From: Pengzhenrongella sicca
GTDB taxonomy: Bacteria > Actinomycetota > Actinomycetes > Actinomycetales > Cellulomonadaceae
Assembly: GCF_017569225.1 (NCBI RefSeq)
Contig: NZ_CP071868.1
Span: forward strand, 3,286,001-3,350,000
DNA length: 64,000 bases
Reading direction: 5' to 3'
Positions 16,978 to 24,655 of the stretch are shown here, in pieces. The notes beneath the pieces were generated by a model, which was given only the letters and a program-made list of their open reading frames with translations, was not told the origin of the DNA and did no database searches. A program made the translations under genes and the position numbers. Each line of letters begins with the position of its first letter. Positions within the stretch are counted from its first letter, which is position 1.

Positions 16978-17030
16978 GCCCCCAGCCTGCCGCATCCGCC
17001 CGGCGGCGCGGTGCCCTAGGGTGCGGTGGC

Positions 17031-17750
17031 ATGAGCGAGGACCACGACCGGGCGGACGGCATCGTCGCGAGGCTGGGCCGGGTCCGGACCCGGATCGCCG
17101 ACGCCGAGCGCGACGCCGGCCGCGAGCCCGGCTCGGCGCGACTGCTGCTGGCGACCAAGACCGTGCCGGCCGCGCACGTGCGGGTGGCGATCGCGGCCGG
17201 GGCGAACCTGATCGGCGAGAACCGGGTCCAGGAGCTCGTGGCCAAGGGCCCAGAGCTCGCCGGGCTGCCGATCGAGATCCACCTGATCGGCCATCTGCAG
17301 GGCAACAAGGTCAACCCGGCGCTGCGCTGGGCGGGCTGCGTCGAGAGCGTCGACTCCCCCGAGATCGCCGCCCGCCTCGGCGAGCGCAGCGCCGACGCCG
17401 GCCAGGTGCTCGACGTGCTGCTGCAGGTCAACGTCTCGGGTGAGCCCACGAAGTACGGCGTGGCGCCCGACGCGGCGGCGGACGTCGCGGCCGCGGTCGC
17501 GCAGGTCGCCGGCCTGCGGCTGCGCGGCTTCATGACGATCGGGGCCAACTCCGCCGACGCCGGCGTCGTTCGCGCCGGCTACGCGCGCCTGCGGGAGCTG
17601 CGCGACGGCGTCGTCGGCTCCGGCCTGGCCGGCACCTCCGACGCGTCCGAGCTGTCGATGGGGATGAGCGGCGACCTCGAGCTCGCGATCGCCGAGGGCG
17701 CGACGATCGTGCGCGTGGGGACGGCGGTCTTCGGGGCGCGCCCCGCCTGA
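17031..17750 (+). CDS. YggS/PROSC-family PLP-binding protein
   Basis: 239 aa. The PLP lysine is in LLLATKTVPAAHVR (K43), followed by IGENRVQELVAKGPEL, IEIHLIGHLQGNKV (HFIG-like motif) and SMGMSGDLELAIAEGATIVR, the phosphate-binding C-terminal strand. The protein holds PLP and adjusts free cofactor levels; it has no known catalytic reaction. ATG at 17031 lies 8 nt after TAGGGT (17017-17022), so a very short or absent 5' leader is likely. The operator pair of the CPBP operon begins 4 bp after its stop codon. Confidence 0.93.
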   Translation: MSEDHDRADGIVARLGRVRTRIADAERDAGREPGSARLLLATKTVPAAHVRVAIAAGANLIGENRVQELVAKGPELAGLPIEIHLIGHLQGNKVNPALRWAGCVESVDSPEIAARLGERSADAGQVLDVLLQVNVSGEPTKYGVAPDAAADVAAAVAQVAGLRLRGFMTIGANSADAGVVRAGYARLRELRDGVVGSGLAGTSDASELSMGMSGDLELAIAEGATIVRVGTAVFGARPA

Positions 17751-17753
17751 CCA

Positions 17754-17781
17754 TCGCATGTCAAGCAACCTTGACATGCGA
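17754..17781. promoter_or_regulatory. Palindromic operator 1 of the CPBP-HTH operon
   Basis: Perfect inverted repeat with 12-bp arms TCGCATGTCAAG and CTTGACATGCGA around CAAC. The core TGTCAAG-N4-CTTGACA is identical to that of the next palindrome, which starts on the last base of this one. CTTGACA in each also resembles a minus-35 element. Confidence 0.7.
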
Positions 17782-17810
17782 TCATGTGTCAAGCATCCTT
17801 GACACATGAT
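17781..17810. promoter_or_regulatory. Palindromic operator 2, covering the CPBP start codon
   Basis: Perfect inverted repeat with 13-bp arms ATCATGTGTCAAG and CTTGACACATGAT around CATC. The centre is exactly 28 bp from that of operator 1. The ATG of the CPBP gene (17806-17808) is inside its right arm, so a bound repressor, or the RNA hairpin itself, would cover the translation start. Confidence 0.7.
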
Positions 17811-18612
17811 CGAGACCCTCCAAGCCCTCCACGCACTCAGCCCCGCGCCCGGCGTCGTCGCGGCACTCATCACGGCTGCGGTGCTGCTCGTCGGTTCCGA
17901 TCCCGTCCTGGGCCGCCGCCAGCATCGGGCGTTCCTCGCCGAGCTCGCCGCGGACCCCATCGGGGCCGGCGAGGTGCAGGTCCGGTTCTACCGGTCCTGG
18001 GCCCGACAGGGCTGGCTGTGGGCCGGCGGCGTGGTCGCGCTGGTGCTGGCGGCGCCGGGCGTCGACCTCGCGGACCTCGGACTGCGGCTGCCGACGTCCC
18101 TCGGCGGCGCGTCGCAGCCCTTCGTGGTCGGGGCGCTCGCGGGCATCGTCGGCGCGTTGGTCGGCGGGGTGGTGGCTGCCCGCCGACGGGACGGCCGAGG
18201 CCGCACGGCCCCCCGGATGGCGGGTGCGGCCGCCGTCGTGCCGATGCTGCCGACGACCCCGCGCGCGCGGCGCGGCTGGGTGGGGCTCGCCGTGACGGCC
18301 GGGCTGACCGAAGAGGTGACGTACCGCGGCCTGATCGTGCTCGTCCTCGCGCTGGCGCTGCCCGGCGCCCACCCGGTCGCGGTCGTGCTGGTCGCCGGCA
18401 CGGTGTTCGGCGCGGCGCACTGGTACCAGGGGCGGGCCGGCATGATCGCAACTGGCGCGCTGGGCTGCCTGTTCACCGCGATGTACCTCGCCACCGGGAG
18501 CCTGCTGGTCGCGATGGTGCTGCACGTGCTGATCGACCTCCGACCCGTGCTGACCGCCGCGCCCCGGCGCCCCGCCGCCGCGACCCAGCAGCAGGGCGCC
18601 GAACGCGCATGA
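17806..18612 (+). CDS. CPBP-family intramembrane metalloprotease
   Basis: 268 aa, about seven membrane helices. The three CPBP/Abi motifs are present: EEVTYR (E-E-x-x-x-R), FGAAHW (F-x-x-x-H) and VLHVLID (H with a following acidic residue). Relatives include Rce1-type CAAX proteases and bacteriocin self-immunity proteins; no substrate can be assigned. ATG at 17806 lies within operator 2. The stop codon overlaps the next ATG (ATGA), so the HTH regulator is translationally coupled, and the operator pair suggests autoregulation of the whole three-gene operon. Confidence 0.87.
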   Translation: MIETLQALHALSPAPGVVAALITAAVLLVGSDPVLGRRQHRAFLAELAADPIGAGEVQVRFYRSWARQGWLWAGGVVALVLAAPGVDLADLGLRLPTSLGGASQPFVVGALAGIVGALVGGVVAARRRDGRGRTAPRMAGAAAVVPMLPTTPRARRGWVGLAVTAGLTEEVTYRGLIVLVLALALPGAHPVAVVLVAGTVFGAAHWYQGRAGMIATGALGCLFTAMYLATGSLLVAMVLHVLIDLRPVLTAAPRRPAAATQQQGAERA

Positions 18613-18803
18613 GGAACGACGTCCGAGCCCGGCGCGAGGAGGCGGGGCTGTCCCAGGCCGCCCTCGCCGCGGCGCTGGGGGTGTCCCGGCAGACGGTCAA
18701 CTCCCTCGAGACGGGCAAGTACGACCCGTCCCTCCCGCTCGCGTTCGCCCTTGCCCGGTACTTCCACCTGACGATCGAGGAGCTCTTCCATGTGGACCTC
18801 TAG
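18609..18803 (+). CDS. Small Xre/HTH_3-type transcriptional regulator
   Basis: 64 aa, almost all helix-turn-helix: RARREEAGLSQAALAAALGV then SRQTVNSLETGKYDPSLPLA, ending in FHLTIEELFHVDL. Such short regulators (YozG/PadR-partner style) commonly sit with small membrane proteins and repress their own operon as dimers. The two TGTCAAG-N4-CTTGACA palindromes 800 bp upstream are the natural targets (inference). The ATG overlaps the CPBP stop by 4 nt and its 3' end overlaps the next gene by 14 nt. Confidence 0.9.
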   Translation: MRNDVRARREEAGLSQAALAAALGVSRQTVNSLETGKYDPSLPLAFALARYFHLTIEELFHVDL

Positions 18804-19221
18804 CCGCAGCCAGGCCCAGCAGCGCACGGCCTGGTACGTGGGGACGACGACGGCGGTCGTAGTCACCGTCAGCGGCTACGCGCTGCTCGCGCGCGCCACG
18901 AGCGACGGCACCGCCGAGGGCTTCCTCACCGGCGGGCTCTTGATCGTCGCGCTCGCCGCCCTCGCCCGCTGGCGCAGCGTGCGGCGCAGCGATCGCGCCG
19001 GGACCGCGGCCCGCCTCGGGGGCGGCCAGCCCGACGAGCGCGACCGGCGCGTGCTCGAGGCCTCGTTCGCCGTCGTGGGCCTGGCCGCCCTGGTCGCGAC
19101 GTCGTTCACCTCGATCGCGGCGCTGCTCGGGGCGGACGCGGAGAGCCTGCTCACCGCGCTGCCCCTGCTGCTCGTCGCCGTGCTCGTCGCCGCGTTCGTG
19201 GTGATCAACCGCCGGACCTGA
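18790..19221 (+). CDS. Four-helix membrane protein, unknown function
   Basis: 143 aa with four hydrophobic segments in two pairs (about 17-36, 43-61, 90-112 and 120-139) and a charged central loop containing GGGQPDERDRRVLEASFAVV. The DERD...E segment before the third helix resembles DUF2178-type proteins that accompany HTH regulators in other prokaryotes; this is a weak pattern match. ATG at 18790 has GGAG 9 nt upstream and overlaps the HTH gene, making it the third gene of the operon. Confidence 0.82.
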   Translation: MWTSSRSQAQQRTAWYVGTTTAVVVTVSGYALLARATSDGTAEGFLTGGLLIVALAALARWRSVRRSDRAGTAARLGGGQPDERDRRVLEASFAVVGLAALVATSFTSIAALLGADAESLLTALPLLLVAVLVAAFVVINRRT

Positions 19222-19254
19222 GCCGGCCGAACGGCGAGCGGCGGCTCGGCCGCG

Positions 19255-20331
19255 TCACGGCACGCGGGCGAGCCACTCCTGCGTGCCGAACTTGGTCGCC
19301 ACGAGCTCCTCGGCGCGCTCGACCTCGGCCGGGCGCAGCGCGCCGTCGACCACGTCGTAGCGCGAGCGGAAGTGCTTCTTGAAGGCGTCGATGACCTCGG
19401 TGCGCGGCAGGCCCGTCTGGGAGCGCACCGGGTCGACGCGCTTCTTGGCGCTCGTGGTGCCCTTGTCGGACAGCTTCTCGCGGCCGATCCGCAGCACCTC
19501 GAGCATCTTGTCGGCGTCGATGTCGTAGGCCATCGTCACGTGGTGCAGCACCGCTCCCCCGACGAGCCGCTTCTGCGCCGCGCCCGCGAGCTTGCCGGCC
19601 GGGGACGCGATGTCGTTGAGGCCCGCGTACGCGGCGGTGACCCCGACGTCCGCGAGCGCCCCGAGCACCCAGTCGTCGAGGAACGCGTACGACTGCTCGA
19701 ACGTCAGGCCGTCCACCAGCGATGCGGGCACGACGAGGGAGAACGTGATGCAGTTGCCCGCCTCCATGAACATGGCCCCGCCGCCGGAGATCCGGCGCAC
19801 GACCGTCACGCCGTGCCGGTCGGCCCCCTCGGGGTCGACCTCGTTGCGCAGGGACTGGAAGGACCCGATGACGACGGCCGGGTCGACCCACTCCCAGAAC
19901 CGCAACGTCGGGCCGCGCCGGCCGGCCGCCAACTCCTCGGCGAGCACCTGGTCGAGCGCGACGTGCAGCACCGGAAGCTGGGGCGCTTCGTGGATCAGCT
20001 CGAACGTGAGGTCGCGCCAGCTCGACGCGTGCCCCAGCGCGCGCCGCACGGCGATCGCGATCGCCTCGGGGCTGAAGCCGACGAGCGTGACGCTCTCGTC
20101 GAGCGCGGCCTCGATCGCCGCCGTGAGCTGCGCGACGCGCGCGTCCGCGGGCTGCCCCACCAGCGCAGCGTCGATCAGCTCGAGCGCGTCGTCGGGGTCG
20201 AGGAAGAAGTCGCCACTGATCGACACGGCGGACAGGACGCCGTCGGTCACCGTGACGTCGGCCGCGACCAGCTTGCCGCCGGGCACCTTGTACTCGCCGC
20301 GCAGGGCGGACACCACGTCATCATCGCTCAC
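19255..20331 (-). CDS. lplA: Lipoate-protein ligase A-like protein with N-terminal accessory domain
   Basis: 358 aa. The catalytic BPL/LplA domain occupies about 110-320: VVRRISGGGAMFMEAGNCIT is the lipoyl-AMP loop and ASPAGKLAGAAQKR holds the conserved lysine. Residues 1-90 (LRGEYKVPGGKLVAADVTVT, then DPDDALELIDAAL) look like the accessory domain that is normally C-terminal in E. coli LplA, so the domain order is swapped. It would attach lipoate or octanoate to E2/GcvH proteins. The final 50 residues are an extra helical tail. GTG at 20331 follows TAGGAT by 6 nt (leaderless). Confidence 0.82.
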   Translation of the reverse strand: MSDDDVVSALRGEYKVPGGKLVAADVTVTDGVLSAVSISGDFFLDPDDALELIDAALVGQPADARVAQLTAAIEAALDESVTLVGFSPEAIAIAVRRALGHASSWRDLTFELIHEAPQLPVLHVALDQVLAEELAAGRRGPTLRFWEWVDPAVVIGSFQSLRNEVDPEGADRHGVTVVRRISGGGAMFMEAGNCITFSLVVPASLVDGLTFEQSYAFLDDWVLGALADVGVTAAYAGLNDIASPAGKLAGAAQKRLVGGAVLHHVTMAYDIDADKMLEVLRIGREKLSDKGTTSAKKRVDPVRSQTGLPRTEVIDAFKKHFRSRYDVVDGALRPAEVERAEELVATKFGTQEWLARVP

Positions 20332-20364
20332 CAAGTCATCCTATGACCTGCGTCGACGGCCAGG

Positions 20365-21987
20365 TCAGCGGCGCGTGACGCCCGCCCGGAGCAGCCCGTA
20401 CACGATGGAGTCGACGATCGCCTCGAACGACGCCTCGATCACGTTGGGGCCGACGCCGACCGTGCGCCAGGTGGCATCGGCGCCCGAGTCCATGGTCTCC
20501 ACGAGCACCCGCGTCGTCGCGTCGGTGCCGTGCATCGTGTCCATGATGCGCACCTTGAAGTCGATCAGCTCGAACCGCTCGATCTCGGGGTACGTCGCCA
20601 CCAGCGCCTGCCGCAGCGCATGGTCGAGCGCGTTGACCGGGCCGTTGCCCTCGCCGGTCGCGACCGTCCGGGTGCCGCCGGCCGTGAGCTTGACGGTCGC
20701 CTCGGCGCTCGCGCGCCCGAGGACCGCCGCGTTGGTCTCGACGATGACCCGCCAGCTCTCGACGTCGAAGTAGGTGACGCGGTCGCCGTCGACCTCCTCG
20801 CGCAGCAGCAGCTCGAACGACGCGTCGGCGGCGTCGTAGGTGTAGCCCTGCGCCTCTGCCGTCTTGATCCGCGCGGTCACGCGGCCGAGCAGCTGGTCCT
20901 GGCCCGCGAGCTCGAGGCCGAACTCGCGCCCCTTGAGCTCGATGGACGCGCGCCCGGCCATCTCGGAGATCAGCATGCGCATGTCGTTGCCGACGCGCAC
21001 CGGGTCGATGTGCTGGTAGAGGTCGGGGTCGACCCGGATCGCGCTCGCGTGCAGGCCCGCCTTGTGCGCGAACGCGCTCGCGCCGATGTAGGGCTGGCGC
21101 GCGAACGGGCTGATGTTGGTGATCTCGCTGATCGCGTGCGCGATCCGGGTGGCCTCGCGCAGCCCGCCCGGGCCCGCGAGCAGGGTCCGGCCCTGCTTGA
21201 TCTCGAGGTTCGCGACGACGGCGATGAGATCGGCGTTGCCCGTGCGCTCGCCGTACCCGTTCACGGTGCCCTGCACGTGCTCGGCGCCCGCGCCGACGGC
21301 CGCGAGGGAGTTCGCGACCGCGCAGCCCGAGTCGTTGTGCGCGTGCATCCCGATGACGGGGCCGTGCCCGACGGCGGCCCGGACGTCGCCGACGATCTGC
21401 GCGACGCCGTCGGGGAGCATCCCGCCGTTCGTGTCGCAGAGCGTGACGACCTCGGCCCCCGCGCCGAACGCGACGCGGACCGCCTCGAGCGCGTACGCCG
21501 GGTCGTAGCGGTACCCGTCGAAGAAGTGCTCGGCGTCGAGCACGACCCTGCGCCCCTCGCCGACGAGCAGCGCGACGGTGTCGGTGATCATCGCGAGGTT
21601 CTCGGCCGCCGTCGTGCGCAGCGCGCGCTCGACGTGCCGGATGTCGCTCTTGGCCACGAGCGTGACGACGGGGGCCTGGGCGTCGAGCAGAGCGCGCACC
21701 TGCGGGTCGTCCCAGGCGTGCGTGCCGGCCTTGCGCGTGGCACCGAAGGCCGCGAGCTCGGCGTGCACGAGGTGCAGCTCCTTGGCGGCGCGCGCGAAGA
21801 ACTCCGTGTCCTTCGGGATCGCGCCCGGCCAACCGCCCTCGATGAAGCCGACCCCGAGCTCGTCGAGCAGCGGGGCGATGGCGAGCTTGTCGGCGACCGA
21901 GAGGTTCATGCCCTCCTGCTGCGCGCCATCGCGCAGCGTGGTGTCGTAGACGTGGAACGCCGCGAGCGGCGGGTGATCGCTGGTCAC
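20365..21987 (-). CDS. cimA: Citramalate synthase
   Basis: 540 aa. The HMGL/DRE-TIM domain starts VYDTTLRDGAQQEGMNLSVA with the catalytic Arg-Asp pair, and GMHAHNDSGCAVANSLAAVG carries the metal-binding H-x-H. A C-terminal LeuA-type allosteric dimer domain spans about 375-530. The FIEGGWPG and DAEHFFDGYRYDP segments distinguish CimA from LeuA. It condenses pyruvate and acetyl-CoA to citramalate, the threonine-independent route to 2-oxobutyrate and isoleucine; LeuCD and LeuB, also in this window, complete that route. An attenuator-like leader precedes it. GTG at 21987 is the start. Confidence 0.92.
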   Translation of the reverse strand: MTSDHPPLAAFHVYDTTLRDGAQQEGMNLSVADKLAIAPLLDELGVGFIEGGWPGAIPKDTEFFARAAKELHLVHAELAAFGATRKAGTHAWDDPQVRALLDAQAPVVTLVAKSDIRHVERALRTTAAENLAMITDTVALLVGEGRRVVLDAEHFFDGYRYDPAYALEAVRVAFGAGAEVVTLCDTNGGMLPDGVAQIVGDVRAAVGHGPVIGMHAHNDSGCAVANSLAAVGAGAEHVQGTVNGYGERTGNADLIAVVANLEIKQGRTLLAGPGGLREATRIAHAISEITNISPFARQPYIGASAFAHKAGLHASAIRVDPDLYQHIDPVRVGNDMRMLISEMAGRASIELKGREFGLELAGQDQLLGRVTARIKTAEAQGYTYDAADASFELLLREEVDGDRVTYFDVESWRVIVETNAAVLGRASAEATVKLTAGGTRTVATGEGNGPVNALDHALRQALVATYPEIERFELIDFKVRIMDTMHGTDATTRVLVETMDSGADATWRTVGVGPNVIEASFEAIVDSIVYGLLRAGVTRR

Positions 21988-22054
21988 GTTGGGCTCTCTG
22001 GATGGGGTGACGCTCTACCGGGTGGCGCGCTATCTGCTGACGATCTAGCTGCCG

Positions 22055-22108
22055 GCGGGGGGTGGTGCCGGTCAGGCGATCGACTGGTCGGCGGGCGGGG
22101 GGTGGTGC
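22055..22108. repeat. 15-bp G-rich direct repeat in the cimA leader
   Basis: GCGGGGGGTGGTGCC occurs at 22055-22069 and 22094-22108 (39-bp offset), between the attenuator hairpin and the cimA start. On the transcript these are C-rich. Purpose unknown; possibly factor loading or protein binding, or simple duplication. Confidence 0.6.
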
Positions 22109-22115
22109 CCGACAA

Positions 22116-22145
22116 CAAAAAGACCCCCCGAGGGTACGGGAGGTC
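22116..22145 (-). terminator. Attenuator-type terminator upstream of cimA
   Basis: On the minus strand AGACC-T-CCCG pairs with CGGG-G-GGTCT (9 bp with one mismatch, 6-nt loop), followed directly by TTTTTG. It lies between the leader peptide and cimA, about 130 bp before the cimA start, as expected for an amino acid attenuator. Confidence 0.75.
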
Positions 22146-22174
22146 TGCGCGTTCGGCGGGTGGGGCCGAACGCG
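22146..22174 (-). promoter_or_regulatory. Stable leader hairpin adjoining the leader-peptide stop codon
   Basis: Perfect 11-bp arms GCGCGTTCGGC and GCCGAACGCGC around a 7-nt loop. The 5' arm on the transcript begins within the leader stop codon, so a ribosome stalled on the Leu-Ile-Ile-Val codons would interfere with it. It directly abuts the terminator hairpin and may act as the pause structure. Confidence 0.65.
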
Positions 22175-22203
22175 CTACACGATAATAAGCTGGGACTGGT
22201 GCA
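22174..22203 (-). CDS. cimA leader peptide MHQSQLIIV
   Basis: A 9-codon frame GTG CAC CAG TCC CAG CTT ATT ATC GTG followed by TAG. The last four sense codons are Leu-Ile-Ile-Val, the end products of the pathway, which is the hallmark of a branched-chain amino acid attenuator. It is followed by an 11-bp hairpin and a T-tailed terminator. CATAGT ends 6 nt before the GTG, and TTCTCA lies 17 bp further up, so transcription probably starts at the GTG (leaderless). Confidence 0.72.
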
Positions 22204-22209
22204 CGGCCT

Positions 22210-22238
22210 CACTATGACACCGTGACCGACCAGTGAGA
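22210..22238 (-). promoter_or_regulatory. Candidate promoter of the cimA leader
   Basis: TTCTCA (22233-22238) and CATAGT (22210-22215) on the minus strand, 17 bp apart. The predicted start is 6-7 nt downstream, at the GTG of the leader peptide. The ilvE terminator ends directly upstream, which supports an independent cimA transcript. Confidence 0.55.
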
Positions 22239-22263
22239 AGGGGTGTCCACCCACCGGACACCC
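22239..22263 (-). terminator. ilvE terminator hairpin
   Basis: Perfect 9-bp stem GGGGTGTCC/GGACACCCC with a 7-nt loop, 7 bp after the ilvE stop codon. On the minus strand it is followed by TTCTC only, so it is a GC-rich hairpin without a full T-tract. Confidence 0.7.
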
Positions 22264-22270
22264 CGCCCCG

Positions 22271-23401
22271 CTAGACGAGCCGGCGGAGCCAGCCGTGGCG
22301 GTCGGCGGCCCGGCCGTACTGGATGTCGGTGAGCTCGGCGCGCACGCTGGTGGTGACCGCGCCCGCGGCGCCGTCGGCCACCGTGAGATCGAAGTCGGTG
22401 CCCTTGAGCCGGCCGATCGGGGTCACGACGGCGGCGGTGCCGCACGCGAAGACCTCCGCGACCGAGCCGTCGGCGATGCCGGCCAGCAGGTCGGCGAGCA
22501 GGATCTGGCGCTCGCGCACCTCGTGCCCGGCGTCGGTCAGCAGCGCGATGATCGACGAGCGCGTCACGCCTTCGAGGATGGAGCCGGTGAGCTCGGGGGT
22601 CGAGACGCTCCCGTCCGCGTGCACGACGAACACGTTCATGCCGCCGAGCTCCTCGATCGCGGTGCTGGTGGCGGCGTCGAGGAAGCAGACCTGCTCGCAG
22701 CCGTGGTCGTACGCCTCCTGCTGGGGCAGCAGGCTCGCGGCGTAGTTGCCGCCGCACTTCGCGGCCCCGGTGCCACCCTGGCTCGCGCGGTGGTAGTCCT
22801 GGGCGACCCAGATCGACACGGGCGCGACGGCCCCGCCGAAGTACGGCCCGACCGGGGAGGCGATCACGAGGAACTCGGCCTCGAGGGAGGGCCGGACGCC
22901 GAGGAACTTCTCCGACGCGTACATGAACGGGCGCAGGTACAGGCTCGTCTCGTCGCCCGTGGGGATCCAGTCGACGTCGGTGCGCACGAGCGCGACGAGC
23001 GCGCCGAGGAAGTCCTCCGCCGCCAGGACAGGGAGCGCGAGCCGGCGGGCCGACGCCGCGAACCGCGCCGCGTTGGCCTCGGGCCGGAACGACCAGACCG
23101 AGCCGTCGGCGTGCTGGTACGCCTTGAGGCCCTCGAAGATCTCCTGGCCGTAGTGCAGGACGGCGCTGGCGGGGTCCAGCAGCAGCGGCCCGTACTTCAC
23201 GACGCGGCGGTCGTGCCAGCCGGCGTCGACCGACCAGCCGATCCGGACCATGTGGTCGGTGAAGACCGTGCCGAACTTGGGCGTCGCGAGCGCCGCGAGC
23301 CGCTCGGCCTCGGGCACCGGCGCGTCGTTGCGCTGCACGGTGAAGGCGGCCACCGCGCCGGCGAGCGACTCGGGGACGCGAGCGGCGGAGATCGTGGACA
23401 T
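22271..23401 (-). CDS. ilvE: Branched-chain amino acid aminotransferase
   Basis: 376 aa, fold-type IV PLP enzyme. The PLP lysine is in GTGAAKCGGNYAASLLPQQE, and the EVFACGTAAVVTPIG loop near the C-terminus is typical of IlvE rather than of D-amino acid aminotransferase. It makes the last step to isoleucine, leucine and valine from their 2-oxo acids with glutamate. ATG at 23401 (MSTISAARVPESL) is preferred to the upstream frame start. It sits 129 bp downstream of leuB and is separated from cimA by a terminator and an attenuator leader. Confidence 0.95.
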   Translation of the reverse strand: MSTISAARVPESLAGAVAAFTVQRNDAPVPEAERLAALATPKFGTVFTDHMVRIGWSVDAGWHDRRVVKYGPLLLDPASAVLHYGQEIFEGLKAYQHADGSVWSFRPEANAARFAASARRLALPVLAAEDFLGALVALVRTDVDWIPTGDETSLYLRPFMYASEKFLGVRPSLEAEFLVIASPVGPYFGGAVAPVSIWVAQDYHRASQGGTGAAKCGGNYAASLLPQQEAYDHGCEQVCFLDAATSTAIEELGGMNVFVVHADGSVSTPELTGSILEGVTRSSIIALLTDAGHEVRERQILLADLLAGIADGSVAEVFACGTAAVVTPIGRLKGTDFDLTVADGAAGAVTTSVRAELTDIQYGRAADRHGWLRRLV

Positions 23402-23495
23402 GAGGCGGTGCCTTTCACCAGAGGACAACACAGACGGTACCCGCGGTCGCCGCCGGGCCGTCGGCTCGTCGACGGCGGCGCGGGGCTCGCGGACC

Positions 23496-23539
23496 GGCTC
23501 AGCCCGCTACAGGCTCAGCCCGCTACAGGCTCAGCCCGC
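23496..23539. repeat. 16-bp tandem repeat over the leuB stop codon, 2.75 copies
   Basis: GGCTCAGCCCGCTACA is repeated exactly at 23496 and 23512, and a partial third copy (23528-23539) contains the leuB stop codon. Each unit therefore carries a copy of the TGA and of the preceding Ala-Gly codons. The period is not a multiple of three. Confidence 0.9.
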
Positions 23540-24601
23540 GATGCGCGCGGCGAGCTCCTTGCCGACCTCGGCGGTCGTGCGCGCGCTGCCCGCCCCGCTC
23601 GGCCGGTCGGCAAGATCGGCGGCGACGGCGCGCTCGACCGACGCCGCGGCGTCGGGCAGCCCCAGGTGGTCGAGCAGGAGGGCGACCGACAGCACGGTCG
23701 CGGTCGGGTCGGCGATCCCCTTGCCCGCGATGTCCGGGGCCGAACCGTGCACGGGCTCGAACATCGACGGCGCGAGGTGCCGGCCGCCCGAGTCGACGTC
23801 GGGGTTGATGTTGGCGGACGCCGCGAGGCCGATCCCGCCGGTGATGGCCGCCGCGAGGTCGGTCAGGATGTCGCCGAAGAGATTGTCCGTGACGATGACG
23901 TCGAACCGGGCCGGGTTCGTCACGAGCAGGATCGTCGCGGCGTCGACGTGCAGGTAGTCGACGGTGACGTCGGGAAACTCGGCGTTGACGGCCTCGACCG
24001 TGCGGCGCCACAGGTGCCCGGCGTGCACGAGCACGTTGTGCTTGTGCACGAGCGTGAGCTTCCGGCGCGGGCGGGCGGCCGCCCGCGCGAAGGCGTCCCG
24101 CACGACGCGCTCGACGCCGAACGCCGTGTTGACGCTGACCTCGTTCGCGACCTCGTGCGGCGTGCCGACGCGGATCGCGCCGCCGTTGCCGACGTACGGG
24201 CCCTCGGTGCCCTCGCGCACGACGACGAAGTCCACGTCCCCCGGCGCCGACAGCGGCGAGGTGACCCCCGGGAAGAGCCGGCTCGGGCGCAGGTTGACGT
24301 AGTGGTCGAGCGCGAACCGCAGGCGCAGCAGCAGGCCGCGCTCGAGCACGCCGGACGGCACCTGAGGGTCGCCGACCGCGCCGAGCAGGATCGCGTCGTG
24401 CGTGCGGATCGCCGCGAGGTCCGCGTCCGTGAGGGTCTCTCCCGTCGCGTGCCAGCGCCGCGCGCCGAGGTCGAACTCGGTGGTGCGCACCGCGACGTCC
24501 CGGCCGACGAGCGCCGCGTCGAGCGCGAGCAGCCCCTGCTCCACGACCTCGGCACCGATGCCGTCGCCCGCGATCACTGCCAGTTCGAGGTTCCGCGTCA
24601 T
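23531..24601 (-). CDS. leuB: 3-isopropylmalate dehydrogenase
   Basis: 356 aa. [20 protein letters not shown] opens the decarboxylating dehydrogenase fold; [20 protein letters not shown] and [20 protein letters not shown] are the metal and NAD-binding signatures. It oxidises and decarboxylates 3-isopropylmalate in leucine synthesis and beta-methylmalate in the citramalate route. ATG at 24601 is 7 nt after TAGGGT (24609-24614), a leaderless layout, so leuB probably starts its own transcript. The stop codon lies in the 16-bp tandem repeat that separates it from ilvE. Confidence 0.95.
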   Translation of the reverse strand: MTRNLELAVIAGDGIGAEVVEQGLLALDAALVGRDVAVRTTEFDLGARRWHATGETLTDADLAAIRTHDAILLGAVGDPQVPSGVLERGLLLRLRFALDHYVNLRPSRLFPGVTSPLSAPGDVDFVVVREGTEGPYVGNGGAIRVGTPHEVANEVSVNTAFGVERVVRDAFARAAARPRRKLTLVHKHNVLVHAGHLWRRTVEAVNAEFPDVTVDYLHVDAATILLVTNPARFDVIVTDNLFGDILTDLAAAITGGIGLAASANINPDVDSGGRHLAPSMFEPVHGSAPDIAGKGIADPTATVLSVALLLDHLGLPDAAASVERAVAADLADRPSGAGSARTTAEVGKELAARIAG

Positions 24602-24655
24602 GGCGCCGACCCTAGTGCGAATCCCACGCCTCGGGACGGCCGTCTCACCTGTCGG

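Noticed and set aside
17806-19221. Bacteriocin immunity or phage-defence locus
   Set aside because: CPBP proteins can be immunity proteins, but no bacteriocin precursor, toxin or defence gene is adjacent.
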